Made by a program: the position numbers and the translations under genes | Shown here: piece by piece, positions 56,322 through 64,000 of the stretch | How the letters are laid out: the number at the start of each line of letters is the position of its first letter | Numbering within the stretch: position 1 is the stretch's first letter | Assembly (NCBI GenBank): GCA_937951485.1 | Contig: CALEDJ010000032.1 | Location: forward strand, 62,001 to 126,000 | Reading direction: 5' to 3' | Source: an uncultured bacterium | GTDB taxonomy: Bacteria > Hydrogenedentota > Hydrogenedentia > Hydrogenedentales > CAILVY01 | DNA length: 64,000 bases | Notes under the pieces: generated by a model | Told to the model about the DNA's origin: nothing | The model's database searches: none | Seen by the model: only the letters and a program-made list of their open reading frames with translations

Positions 56322-57680
56322 CTAGGATGCTTCCACCCCTATCGGGTTGGTATAGACCCACGGCACCCATTCACCCAGGATGTCCAATTCCGCCTCCGCG
56401 CGGTAACGGCCCGGACCGGGCGGGGACCAGATTGTCTCGCGGCCTTCTGCCACGTGCATGACTTTTCCGTCGGAAAGAATGGTGAAACGGCAGGGGATGG
56501 GGGAGGCCACGCGCAAACGCATGCCTTCCGTAAACGTCACTGACTCCCCCATCACCGCCATTTCGTTGCCATGTTCCGCTACAAAGGAGAAGCCTGTGGC
56601 GTCGGCGATCATATGGAACGCGATGAAGACACGTCCTTCGCGCAGGGCGTCCAGGAGCGCCTCTTCGGTCAATTCCCGCGCCAGCAGATGGGTCTGCACA
56701 AAGCGCACGCTTCGCTCATAGGGATCGAGTTGAAAGGTGAAGAGCCTTTTCCCCGGTTCCAAGGGGCCGAAAAAAGCCCGTAACAAGATTCTGGTGAGAA
56801 AGTTGAGGTTGTATTCGCCGATCTTCTTGGCATTGGCCTCGTGCAAGAGTAATGTGCCCTTGTCGGTATAGTACCCCCGGACTCCGACATTGCGGTGTGC
56901 GTCATTGGCGGCAATACCCACCACTTTCTTGATCTCGTTCAATCGGTCCCATTTGGCAAGCAGTTCCGTCTGCCGGTCGAAGATCAGGCGAATCGTGTGA
57001 TCCGGATACGCGCCAAGGCATAACAATATATTGGGGGCGAGTTGTCTCACGTTTTCATCCATGAAATCCGCGTGAATGTTATAAATCTCTATCCCCACCA
57101 GTTCCGGCAATTCCCAGCGGCGATCCTGTTCGGCATGGGCGAAAAACAACAAACCTCCCAAGGCATCAATCTGCTTCGCCAGCACCTCCGGGTCTTCCCG
57201 GCAATCCAGGACGGTCTCACTCGGCAATCCGAACGGCATGAATCCTTCCTGCATCTCAAAGCCGGGGGCGAAAAGAATTCCGTCATGGATACCCCGCCAT
57301 TGGAGGGAATAATCCGCTTTGCCGTCTATGCAGTGGTCGGACATGAAAATGAAATCCGATCCGGCGATTTTCAGCGCCTCGAGAATCTCCTCAAACGGCA
57401 CATCGGAATCATGCGATAACTCAGAATGGCTGTGGATTACCCCCCTGTACTCATTCCATCCATGCCGGATGGAAACCGGTTCGATTTGGGCGCGCAATGC
57501 TTCCCATGCGCGCGCTTCACGTGGAAAATAAACAAACCTGTTGTAAAGCGCACTGTGAAAAACCGCCAGAAAAGCAATCAACAACAACAGGATCAGTGCG
57601 CCCGTAACGCGCACCGTCCAGCGCAACAGCAACGACCGGATTGTGCGCGGCTTCTTCTGCGTCGGCGTGTATTGTGTCAT
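56322..57680 (-). CDS. Membrane-anchored PHP-domain protein
   Basis: A 452-residue protein with an N-terminal membrane helix (VTGALILLLLIAFLAVF). The PHP-like domain shows YRGVIHSHSELSHDSDVPFEEIL, SDFIFMSDHCIDGKADY, LLFFAHAEQ and VVGIAANDAHRNVGV, the histidine blocks of PHP phosphoesterases. A C-terminal beta-rich part of about 130 residues (RFTILSDGKVMHVAEGRE) resembles the accessory domain of extracytoplasmic PHP proteins. Substrate unknown. I chose ATG at 57680; a TTG at 57686 has a closer GAGGAG and is equally possible. Confidence 0.8.
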   Translation of the reverse strand: MTQYTPTQKKPRTIRSLLLRWTVRVTGALILLLLIAFLAVFHSALYNRFVYFPREARAWEALRAQIEPVSIRHGWNEYRGVIHSHSELSHDSDVPFEEILEALKIAGSDFIFMSDHCIDGKADYSLQWRGIHDGILFAPGFEMQEGFMPFGLPSETVLDCREDPEVLAKQIDALGGLLFFAHAEQDRRWELPELVGIEIYNIHADFMDENVRQLAPNILLCLGAYPDHTIRLIFDRQTELLAKWDRLNEIKKVVGIAANDAHRNVGVRGYYTDKGTLLLHEANAKKIGEYNLNFLTRILLRAFFGPLEPGKRLFTFQLDPYERSVRFVQTHLLARELTEEALLDALREGRVFIAFHMIADATGFSFVAEHGNEMAVMGESVTFTEGMRLRVASPIPCRFTILSDGKVMHVAEGRETIWSPPGPGRYRAEAELDILGEWVPWVYTNPIGVEAS

Positions 57681-57862
57681 CGTCAAGGGTACTCCTCGTC
57701 ATTTCGTGGTCCAGGCAGCGATGGAACTCTACACGACCAGCATCACTCCGGGCAAACATTCCGAGATGTATTGAGAACCACTTCTGTCGCGAAGCGTGGT
57801 AAAATACCCACGTTGGAGGCCGGTCAAAGGGCCGGGATCGTCAACTATCGCGGGAGAAAACA

Positions 57863-60175
57863 ATGGAATTCATCAAAGGGTGGCTGGGGTTCTACTGGAG
57901 CGGCCTGTTGCAATGGCCGCTCTCGTGGATAGAACAGGCATTCAACCTGGACCCGCAAACGGGATGGAAATCTGCGGCGTGGAAAGTATTCTTTACTTTT
58001 CTCATCCTGTTGCTGGTTTATGAAGTCTATATCCGGATTCGCCGCGCCGTCCGCAAGCGACGGATGAAGGAGAAGATGCAGGATGTCATCCCCAAAGACG
58101 CGGCCTATGTGAACAAGGATCCTCGATTCACGGAGCAACTGGAGGCGGCGCAAGACCCGCACAGCACCATTCAATCGTTGAAAAAACAAAAGCAATGGGT
58201 GCGGCTCGGTGAAGTCTATGCTGCGTTGAATCGCAACAAAGAAGCAGCATGGGCCTACCGGAAGGCGGGCGACAAGAAGCGCGCGGCGATGGAACTGGCC
58301 AAAGCGGGAAAGACGGTAGCGGCGGCGCGCCTGCTGGAGAAAGCCGGAGACCATGCCACGGCGGCGCGCTTCTATGCCGAGAAAAGGCGATACAAACGCG
58401 CGGTGCGGGCCTTCCAAAATGCAGGGGATATGTCAGGGGCCGGCGCCTGTTATGCCGAGTGGGGAAAGCCCGCCGAAGCGGCCAAGGTTTTCCTTGACTA
58501 TTTCAAGACAACCGCCGATGCCCCGGACAAGCAACTGCTCGCGGCGGAACAATGCTTCCGGGCATTTGAGTCGGAGAAGGCCCGGGCGGCACTGGAACCG
58601 GACCAAACCAAAACCCTTTTCCTGGAAGTGGCCCGCCGCTTTGATGCTGCGCAACGCAATGATTTGGCCCTGCAACTCTATCGTCTGGTGGGCGATCCGG
58701 GGCGGGCAGGAGCGGTGCTGCTGCGCATGGGGCGTCTGGAAGAGGCGGCGCGTTGCATGAAAGAAGCCGGGCGCGCCAAGGAAGCCGCAGAAATCGGGGG
58801 CCGCTTCTATGAATCCAAGGGACTTTGGAAAGAGGCCGGCATGGCCTATGAGGGTGGGGGGGCATTCCGGCGCGCCGGCGATTGCTACTCCAAGGCCAAC
58901 GAGCCCCTCCGTGCCGCGCAGTGCTATGAAAAGGCCGGGGAATTCTTCGGCGCGGGCTTTGCCCTGGTGCACGCGCAGCGCTGGGATGCCGCGATTCCGA
59001 TGCTGCAGCGGGTGAAAGAAGACCATCCCCGCTATGACGAATCCCGCGCCCTCCTGGGCCGCTCCTTCTACGAGTTGAAAGATTACGCTCATTGCGCCGC
59101 CGCCCTGGAGAACCATCTGACCGGCGCCCGGGTGAACAAGGCCAACATAGATTATTTCTGGATGCTCGCACTGGCCTACGAACAACTGGGCGAACTGGAA
59201 AAATCACGCGCCGTGCTTCAGAAAATCCGCACCGTGGACATGGGCTACCGCGACGTCACCCAGCGCCTTTCCAGCGTGGAATCGCGCATATCCATGAGGC
59301 CTTCCCCGGCCGGGCAACCGACTTCGGCAGCCCCAGCGGCAAGGGGAGAACAGCCCACCGCCATCGTGCAAATGATCGAAAGTTCTCTCGGACAGCGTTA
59401 TGTGATCGAACGCGAACTCGGACGGGGGGGCATGGGGGTGGTCTATCTGGCCCGCGATACCCAATTGGACCGGCCCGTCGCGCTTAAGTTCCTGGGGAGC
59501 ATGATGGATGACTCCGCGGAACTACGGCAGCGTTTCGTGCGGGAGGCCAAGGCCGCCGCCAAGGTTTCCCATCCCAACATAGTGAGCATCTACGATATCG
59601 GCGCCCAGGAAGGCGGCGCCTACATTGCCATGGAATACGTGGAAGGGATCAATCTGCACCGCTACGTCTTGGAAAAAGGCCGGCTGTCGCCGCGAGAAGC
59701 CGTCAACGTGATGGTCCAGGCGTGCTCCGCGCTGGAAGCCATCCACCAACAGGGCATCGTCCATCGAGACATCAAACCGGACAACATTCTCATCGCCAAG
59801 GGAGGATTGGTGAAGGTAATGGATTTTGGGCTGGCGAAACTCCAGGGCGCCCGCATTACGGCATCCAACATCGTCATGGGCACGCCCTGCTACATGTCGC
59901 CGGAGCAGGTGCGTGGTCAGGACGCAGACGCCCGCTCTGACATCTATTCCCTGGGATTGGTGCTCTATGAACTGATTACCGGCAGAATGGCCTTTGAAGG
60001 CGGCGATGTACTGGAAAAACAACTGAACCAGATGCCCCCTGCGCCCCGGTCCCTGGTGCACGACATCCCGGAAGCGCTGGACAGTATCGTGATGAAGTGC
60101 ATAGCGAAACAGCCGGAGGAACGCTTTGCCTCGGTAGCGGAATTGGCCGCCGCCCTGCGGCAGGCAACTCGCTGA
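57863..60175 (+). CDS. Membrane TPR-Ser/Thr protein kinase
   Basis: A 770-residue protein with an unusual order. An amphipathic stretch and one membrane helix (FFTFLILLLVYEVYI, about 43-57) come first. Residues 95-490 are a long run of TPR-like helices (AAWAYRKAGDKKRAAMELAKAG; MLALAYEQLGELEKSRAVL). A complete eukaryotic-type kinase domain closes the protein (513-770): GRGGMGVVY, catalytic Lys in VALKFLG, HRDIKPDN, DFGLAK, and GTPCYMSPEQ. All catalytic residues are present, so it is likely active in the cytoplasm. Most bacterial kinases of this type have the kinase first. Targets are unknown. Confidence 0.9.
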   Translation: MEFIKGWLGFYWSGLLQWPLSWIEQAFNLDPQTGWKSAAWKVFFTFLILLLVYEVYIRIRRAVRKRRMKEKMQDVIPKDAAYVNKDPRFTEQLEAAQDPHSTIQSLKKQKQWVRLGEVYAALNRNKEAAWAYRKAGDKKRAAMELAKAGKTVAAARLLEKAGDHATAARFYAEKRRYKRAVRAFQNAGDMSGAGACYAEWGKPAEAAKVFLDYFKTTADAPDKQLLAAEQCFRAFESEKARAALEPDQTKTLFLEVARRFDAAQRNDLALQLYRLVGDPGRAGAVLLRMGRLEEAARCMKEAGRAKEAAEIGGRFYESKGLWKEAGMAYEGGGAFRRAGDCYSKANEPLRAAQCYEKAGEFFGAGFALVHAQRWDAAIPMLQRVKEDHPRYDESRALLGRSFYELKDYAHCAAALENHLTGARVNKANIDYFWMLALAYEQLGELEKSRAVLQKIRTVDMGYRDVTQRLSSVESRISMRPSPAGQPTSAAPAARGEQPTAIVQMIESSLGQRYVIERELGRGGMGVVYLARDTQLDRPVALKFLGSMMDDSAELRQRFVREAKAAAKVSHPNIVSIYDIGAQEGGAYIAMEYVEGINLHRYVLEKGRLSPREAVNVMVQACSALEAIHQQGIVHRDIKPDNILIAKGGLVKVMDFGLAKLQGARITASNIVMGTPCYMSPEQVRGQDADARSDIYSLGLVLYELITGRMAFEGGDVLEKQLNQMPPAPRSLVHDIPEALDSIVMKCIAKQPEERFASVAELAAALRQATR

Positions 60176-60664
60176 TCATTCCAAAACGGCGACCGCTCTA
60201 CGCAGCGCTTCTTCCCAGCCTTCCGGCAGCAACCCCGGATTCACGATGCAAACAGCGCGCCGGTCGTTTCCCGCATGCCGCATGACAATCCTGATGCACC
60301 GGTCCGGCAGTAACCTTTCTGCACGTTCCGCCCATTCCACCGCACACACATTCAGGGAATCAAAAATCTCCTCGCAGCCGAGTTCCACCGCCTCCTCCGG
60401 TCCGGCAAGACGATACAAATCAATGTGAAACAGCGTCGGATTCCCCCGATATTCGTTGATCAGGGTGAATGTTGGACTATGAACCTCCCGTTTGCCGGTG
60501 AAGTGCGCGGCCATGCCCCGAACCAGACAGGTCTTCCCCGTGGCCAAATCCCCGTAAAGCGCCACGGTGCTTCCCTCGGGCAGCAGACGCGCCAGCGCTT
60601 CCCCCAGGCGCTCTGTTGCGGTGGAGGAGGGACTGATCAATTCCAGCGTCCGCTCAGCATTCAT
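60176..60664 (-). CDS. tsaE: tRNA threonylcarbamoyladenosine biosynthesis protein TsaE
   Basis: ATPase that drives the t6A37 tRNA modification complex with TsaB and TsaD. The 162 residues carry the P-loop GDLATGKTCLVRG, the later EVHSPTFTLINEYRG and FHIDLYRLAGPEEAVELG, and VCAVEWAERAERLLP, all typical. It converges on the kinase gene with no spacing and overlaps glgA by 4 bp. tsaB and tsaD are not in the window. Confidence 0.92.
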   Translation of the reverse strand: MNAERTLELISPSSTATERLGEALARLLPEGSTVALYGDLATGKTCLVRGMAAHFTGKREVHSPTFTLINEYRGNPTLFHIDLYRLAGPEEAVELGCEEIFDSLNVCAVEWAERAERLLPDRCIRIVMRHAGNDRRAVCIVNPGLLPEGWEEALRRAVAVLE

Positions 60665-62127
60665 GCCGCTGCAATGGCCTCTTCATACAGGCGGATGTAT
60701 TCGCGACACGACCGATCCCAGGAAAAATCCTCGCGCATGCACGCCTGGCGCACCTTCGCCAGCCGCTTTTTGTCCGCATACAGTTCCATCGCCTGACCTA
60801 CCGCCCGGACAATCGCCTCGGGAGTCAGCGGCACAAACGTAATCCCTGTCGCATCACCGCGTTTCAAATGGACGGGATTGATGTTTCTGACGGTGTCGGC
60901 CAATCCGCCGGTCCGACGCACCACCGGAACCGTGCCGTAGGCCAGGCTGTAGAGTTGACTCAAGCCGCACGGTTCATAGCGCGAAGGCATGACGAAAAAA
61001 TCACCTCCGGCCTGCACTTGATGCGCCAGTGGAACATCAAAGGAGAAGCGGACGGCGACCTTATCCGGATAACGTCGCGCGACGTCGGCCAGACGGCTCT
61101 CCAGCGCCGGGTCTCCCGCACCAAGAATGACAAACTGCAGATTCATCGCCGCCAGCCGGTCCATGGCATCGGCCAGCAGGTCCAGTCCCTTTTGCCAATA
61201 CAAGCGGCTCACCACTCCGAAAACCGGCGCATGGCATTGCGGCAAACCAAAGGCCTTCTGCAGTGCGCGTTTGCAGGCCGCTTTTCCCATGAGGTTGTTC
61301 ACATCATAATTTGCGACGATATGCGGGTCGGTCGCAGGATTCCAGTGTTCATAATCCACGCCGTTGAGAATGCCACGCAGGTCCCCGCTGCGCGTTCGGA
61401 GCATCCCGTCGAGTCCCGCCCCGTATTCCAGCGTCTGAATCTCGCGCGCGTAGCGCGGGCTGACCGTGTTAAGTCGGGTGGCGAATGCGATAGCCCCTTT
61501 CATCAGGTTCATATCGCCTTCATATTCGACGTATTGCGGCGAGAAAAGCCAAGGTTCAAAGCCGGTGCAGGCGAATTTTTCCGCGGCATATCGTCCTTGA
61601 AAGGCGATATTGTGGATGGTGAACAGCGCAGGCACACCGCTCCAAAATGCATCGGCGCGATACCGGGTCCGCATGAATACCGGGATGGGAGCGGTATGCC
61701 AGTCATGACAATGCACAATATCCGGCTTCCAAGCGCTCTGCGCGATGCCGTGCAACACCCCCTGCGAGAAGAAACAGAAGCGCTCGGCGTTGTCATCATA
61801 TTCATATGCGCCCACGCCGTAAGGCCGTTCCCGGCCAAAGTACCCCTCGTGCTCGACGAAATACAGCGGTATCTTCGTCCCGGGAACCACCGTTCTGCGC
61901 ATGGCCCCGTATGCCGTCTTTACGCCCAGATCCGCCACGCACATTGCCACCGGATCGCCGCGATGCTGCGACGCAATGCTCCGGTAATGCGGCATCACCA
62001 CGCGCACATCACAACCCTGATCATGCAACGCGCGCGGCAGCGCCGCCGCCACATCCGCCAGGCCGCCCGTACTCACCAGTGGCGCCAATTCCGACGTGAC
62101 AAACAGTATCTTCAGATGTCGTTTCAA
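60661..62127 (-). CDS. glgA: Glycogen synthase
   Basis: ADP-glucose-dependent glycogen synthase of the GT5 family. The 488 residues contain the ADP-glucose-binding start KILFVTSELAPLVSTGGLADVA (first 20 residues of the family block), VHCHDWHTAPIPVF, the GT5 pattern LNTVSPRYAREIQT, and the C-terminal EX7E region PSRYEPCGLSQLYSLAYGTV. I chose TTG at 62127, which gives LKRHLKILFV and has GAGG about 10 nt upstream; an ATG at 62160 adds 11 residues. No other glycogen gene is adjacent. It overlaps tsaE by 4 bp. Confidence 0.93.
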   Translation of the reverse strand: MKRHLKILFVTSELAPLVSTGGLADVAAALPRALHDQGCDVRVVMPHYRSIASQHRGDPVAMCVADLGVKTAYGAMRRTVVPGTKIPLYFVEHEGYFGRERPYGVGAYEYDDNAERFCFFSQGVLHGIAQSAWKPDIVHCHDWHTAPIPVFMRTRYRADAFWSGVPALFTIHNIAFQGRYAAEKFACTGFEPWLFSPQYVEYEGDMNLMKGAIAFATRLNTVSPRYAREIQTLEYGAGLDGMLRTRSGDLRGILNGVDYEHWNPATDPHIVANYDVNNLMGKAACKRALQKAFGLPQCHAPVFGVVSRLYWQKGLDLLADAMDRLAAMNLQFVILGAGDPALESRLADVARRYPDKVAVRFSFDVPLAHQVQAGGDFFVMPSRYEPCGLSQLYSLAYGTVPVVRRTGGLADTVRNINPVHLKRGDATGITFVPLTPEAIVRAVGQAMELYADKKRLAKVRQACMREDFSWDRSCREYIRLYEEAIAAA

Positions 62128-62272
62128 AATGAATTGTCCTCGGTGACAAACCCGCCCCATGCAGCATATGCGGTCCAGCGCCGCCTTTCAGATTGGGATT
62201 ATACCCGATGGCATACATGCTGTGGAAAGGAAAAGAAAATACCGTTCACATACACACCATGCATCACGATCC

Positions 62273-62359
62273 ACATTCCCCATTCCGCAGTTCCCATTCC
62301 TCACTCCGCATTCCCCATTCCCCATTCCGCATTCCACAGTCCCCAGTCCGCATTTCCCC
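62273..62359. repeat. Degenerate CATTCCCCATTCCG simple repeat
   Basis: A run of about 14-bp units built from CATTCC, CCATTCCGCA and ACTCCGCATTCC words fills most of the gap between glgA and the NIF3 gene. Copies vary by substitution and slippage. No coding meaning is apparent. Confidence 0.6.
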
Positions 62360-63475
62360 TCATTTCCCCTTCTCACCAAGCCACCGAAAACAGTCCTTCT
62401 CCCCATGGACCGACACCCGCATCCCGGAAAAACGCCCCGCCAGAAACCGCTTAATCTTTCCAAGAATCGGGCGTTCGCTCCCTGCGTGGCCGGCATCAAT
62501 CACCGACAGGCCTCGTTCCCGGGCGGCCAGCGCATCGTGGTATCCCACATCCCCCGTAACCAGCGCATCCACATCATCAGGAATCTCGCTCACCTGGCCG
62601 CCGCCCGACCCGCCAATTGCCGCCACTCGGCGCACCAGCCTTTTTCCTGGTCCCACCACCCGCAAATGTTCCAATTTCAAAGCATTCCTCACGTGTTCCG
62701 CGAAGATGTCCAAAGGCTGCGCCCGCTCCAGCGTTCCCAGAACCCCCAGCCCGACCGATGGATCAGTGTTTTCCAGTGTGACGATGTCATATGCGACTTC
62801 CTCGTAGGGATGCGCCGCGAAAAGCGCCGCCAGCACGCGCCCCAGCCGGGGCTTTGGGACAAGCGTCTCAAAACGCCGCTCCGCCTCCTCGTTGATCTTC
62901 CCCTTCTTGCCGGAGAAAGGATTTGCGGCGTCGCCCGGAAGAAACGTGCCAACTCCTTCTGTGCTGAATGAGCAATGCGTGTAGTTGCCGATAACACCCG
63001 CCCCCGCGGCGGATACGGCGTCGCGCACCGCCGCCAGATGCGATTCGGGCACAAAGGTCACCAGTTTTACCATGGCCGCGTGCGCCACTGGCATGAGGGG
63101 GCGCATGTCGTGCAGTCCGATGGCTTCTCCCAACGCGCGGCTCACCCCGTCGGCGACCACATCGAGATTGGTGTGCATGGCGAAGCATGCGATCCCCGCC
63201 CGCGCGATGTCCAGACACAGCCGCGCATGCGGCTCATCCGCGCGCAATGTTTTCAAGGGTTCCCAGATCAGAGGATGGTGCGACACAATCATCTGCGCCC
63301 TGGCTTTCCTGGCCGCCGCGAACGCCGCCGGCATAACACTGAGGCAGACCAGGACCCGATCCACACGCGCCTCCGGGTCGCCCACACTCAATCCTATACG
63401 GTCCCAGGAATAGGCCAGCCCCTGCGGCGCCCATGTTTCCAGCGCATCACAAATATCCCTGACCGTCGTTTTCAT
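62360..63475 (-). CDS. NIF3-like dinuclear metal protein with insertion
   Basis: A 371-residue member of the NIF3/YbgI family, a ring-forming metalloprotein linked to GTP cyclohydrolase-like activity but without agreed function. The metal ligands are in MIVSHHPLIW and CFAMHTNLDVVADGV. Between the two NIF3 halves lies an extra domain (about 130-270) with MVKLVTFVPESHLAAVRDAV and HPYEEVAYDIV, the PII-like insertion found in longer members. VVTGDVGYHDALAARERG ends the second half. It overlaps the Memo gene by 4 bp. Confidence 0.88.
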   Translation of the reverse strand: MKTTVRDICDALETWAPQGLAYSWDRIGLSVGDPEARVDRVLVCLSVMPAAFAAARKARAQMIVSHHPLIWEPLKTLRADEPHARLCLDIARAGIACFAMHTNLDVVADGVSRALGEAIGLHDMRPLMPVAHAAMVKLVTFVPESHLAAVRDAVSAAGAGVIGNYTHCSFSTEGVGTFLPGDAANPFSGKKGKINEEAERRFETLVPKPRLGRVLAALFAAHPYEEVAYDIVTLENTDPSVGLGVLGTLERAQPLDIFAEHVRNALKLEHLRVVGPGKRLVRRVAAIGGSGGGQVSEIPDDVDALVTGDVGYHDALAARERGLSVIDAGHAGSERPILGKIKRFLAGRFSGMRVSVHGEKDCFRWLGEKGK

Positions 63476-64000
63476 GCAACACGCTCCATGGAAATCGCGG
63501 CATAGCCGACCACCCGGTGATAGTCTCCGGACGCCGCGCCGCTGGTGCGATAGTCCAGCAGACGCCAGTCATTCGCCCCCATTGCCAGCGCACAGGCCAT
63601 CGCCGTCACCACCGCCGTGCCGCCACACATCGAGCACGTGTCATCCGCCACGCCTGCGCACGCCGCCCGGCAGTCCTGTCCCAAGATCACGTCAATCGTA
63701 TGCCGGTCTATCGCGTTCGCCCTGGCTTCGGACAGAAAATGAGACAGATCGGTTGAGGCAACAACCAGGTCTGACGGGTCCAGCATCGCCGCAAGCCTCT
63801 CTCCCAACCGGATATGCCATTCATCCGGGTCGGAACCAAAAAGCACCGGGACAATCGGCGTGTCCGGCATCGCCACCTGAAGAAAAGGAACCTGTACCTC
63901 CAATGCATGCTCGGCGTGATGCGGCGTATCCGGCATCCCGCCGCATTCTTCCGCCAACGTCCGCGCAAAGTCCACATCCACCTTTGCCAATCCCAATGGC
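63472..64000 (-). CDS. Memo/AmmeMemoRadiSam protein B, 5' end cut by window
   Basis: Partial gene running off the right edge. The visible 174 residues match Memo proteins, an extradiol-dioxygenase-like fold: HHAEHALEVQVPFLQVAMPD, IVPVLFGSDPDEW, LVVASTDLSHF, DRHTIDVIL and CSMCGGTAVVTAMACALAMG. In bacteria it usually sits beside AmmeMemoRadiSam proteins A and B-linked radical-SAM genes. The start lies beyond base 64000. Its stop overlaps the NIF3 start (ATGA), implying one transcript. Confidence 0.88.
   Translation of the reverse strand, partial: PLGLAKVDVDFARTLAEECGGMPDTPHHAEHALEVQVPFLQVAMPDTPIVPVLFGSDPDEWHIRLGERLAAMLDPSDLVVASTDLSHFLSEARANAIDRHTIDVILGQDCRAACAGVADDTCSMCGGTAVVTAMACALAMGANDWRLLDYRTSGAASGDYHRVVGYAAISMERVA

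Noticed and set aside
60868-62454. Long 528-residue frame opposite glgA
   Set aside because: It mirrors the well-supported glycogen synthase gene on the other strand and has no family features; GC-rich codons often leave long shadows.

Overview
The window looks like a chromosomal segment of an uncultured, GC-rich, Gram-negative-type bacterium. It carries a type IV pilus secretin operon, LPS-type glycosyltransferases and a penicillin-binding carboxypeptidase. Planctomycete-style leucine-rich repeats, a Ser/Thr kinase with a long repeat region and many small palindromic intergenic repeats suggest a lineage near the PVC or Hydrogenedentota groups. That placement is inference; no rRNA is present to test it. 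Genes are densely packed on both strands, with many 1-4 bp overlaps and frequent GTG/TTG starts chosen here from Shine-Dalgarno (SD) spacing. I see no tRNA, insertion sequence, prophage or CRISPR array.

Layout. 1-5225 (+): riboflavin operon ribD-ribE-ribBA, a DUF2007 protein, ribH, nusB and a PHP phosphoesterase. 5218-12623: a giant coiled-coil/LRR membrane protein, a divergent zinc-ribbon/MshEN/HDOD protein, a radical-SAM-like protein without its cluster motif, and a purple-acid-phosphatase-like enzyme. 12800-13100: a promoter, a 6S-like structured RNA and a terminator. 13180-19355 (+): pilMNOPQ with two promoters and a terminator. 19421-25628: an ABC-F ATPase, then cysK, metY and a metX-metW fusion on the minus strand (sulfur amino acid synthesis). 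25957-30165 (+): a sugar-type ABC permease and binding protein without an ATPase, an ankyrin lipoprotein and RNase H. 31012-35026 (+): a hybrid histidine kinase and a D,D-carboxypeptidase. 35297-39603 (-): rpe, a PASTA protein without a kinase, rsmB, fmt and ybaB. 39872-44483 (+): thiC, a dus gene, araD and an alpha/beta hydrolase. 44470-46334 (-): a small membrane protein, a cobalamin adenosyltransferase and exonuclease III. 46716-48209 (+): fetAB-like transporter. 48233-55898 (-): three glycosyltransferases, two unknown proteins, an HDOD protein, a universal stress protein, hisH, hisB and a phosphoesterase. 56322-64000: a membrane PHP protein, a TPR-Ser/Thr kinase, tsaE, glgA, a NIF3 protein and a truncated Memo protein.

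The strongest candidates for new biology are: the 1117-residue protein with seven full and one partial 77-residue (exactly 11-heptad) repeats plus a duplicated LRR module; the 27-bp tandem array of perfect hairpins just before hisB; the 6S-like RNA; the zinc-ribbon/MshEN/HDOD regulator; the PASTA protein sitting where many bacteria keep the PASTA kinase; and the membrane TPR-kinase. Function assignments rest on motif recognition by eye; no database search was run.
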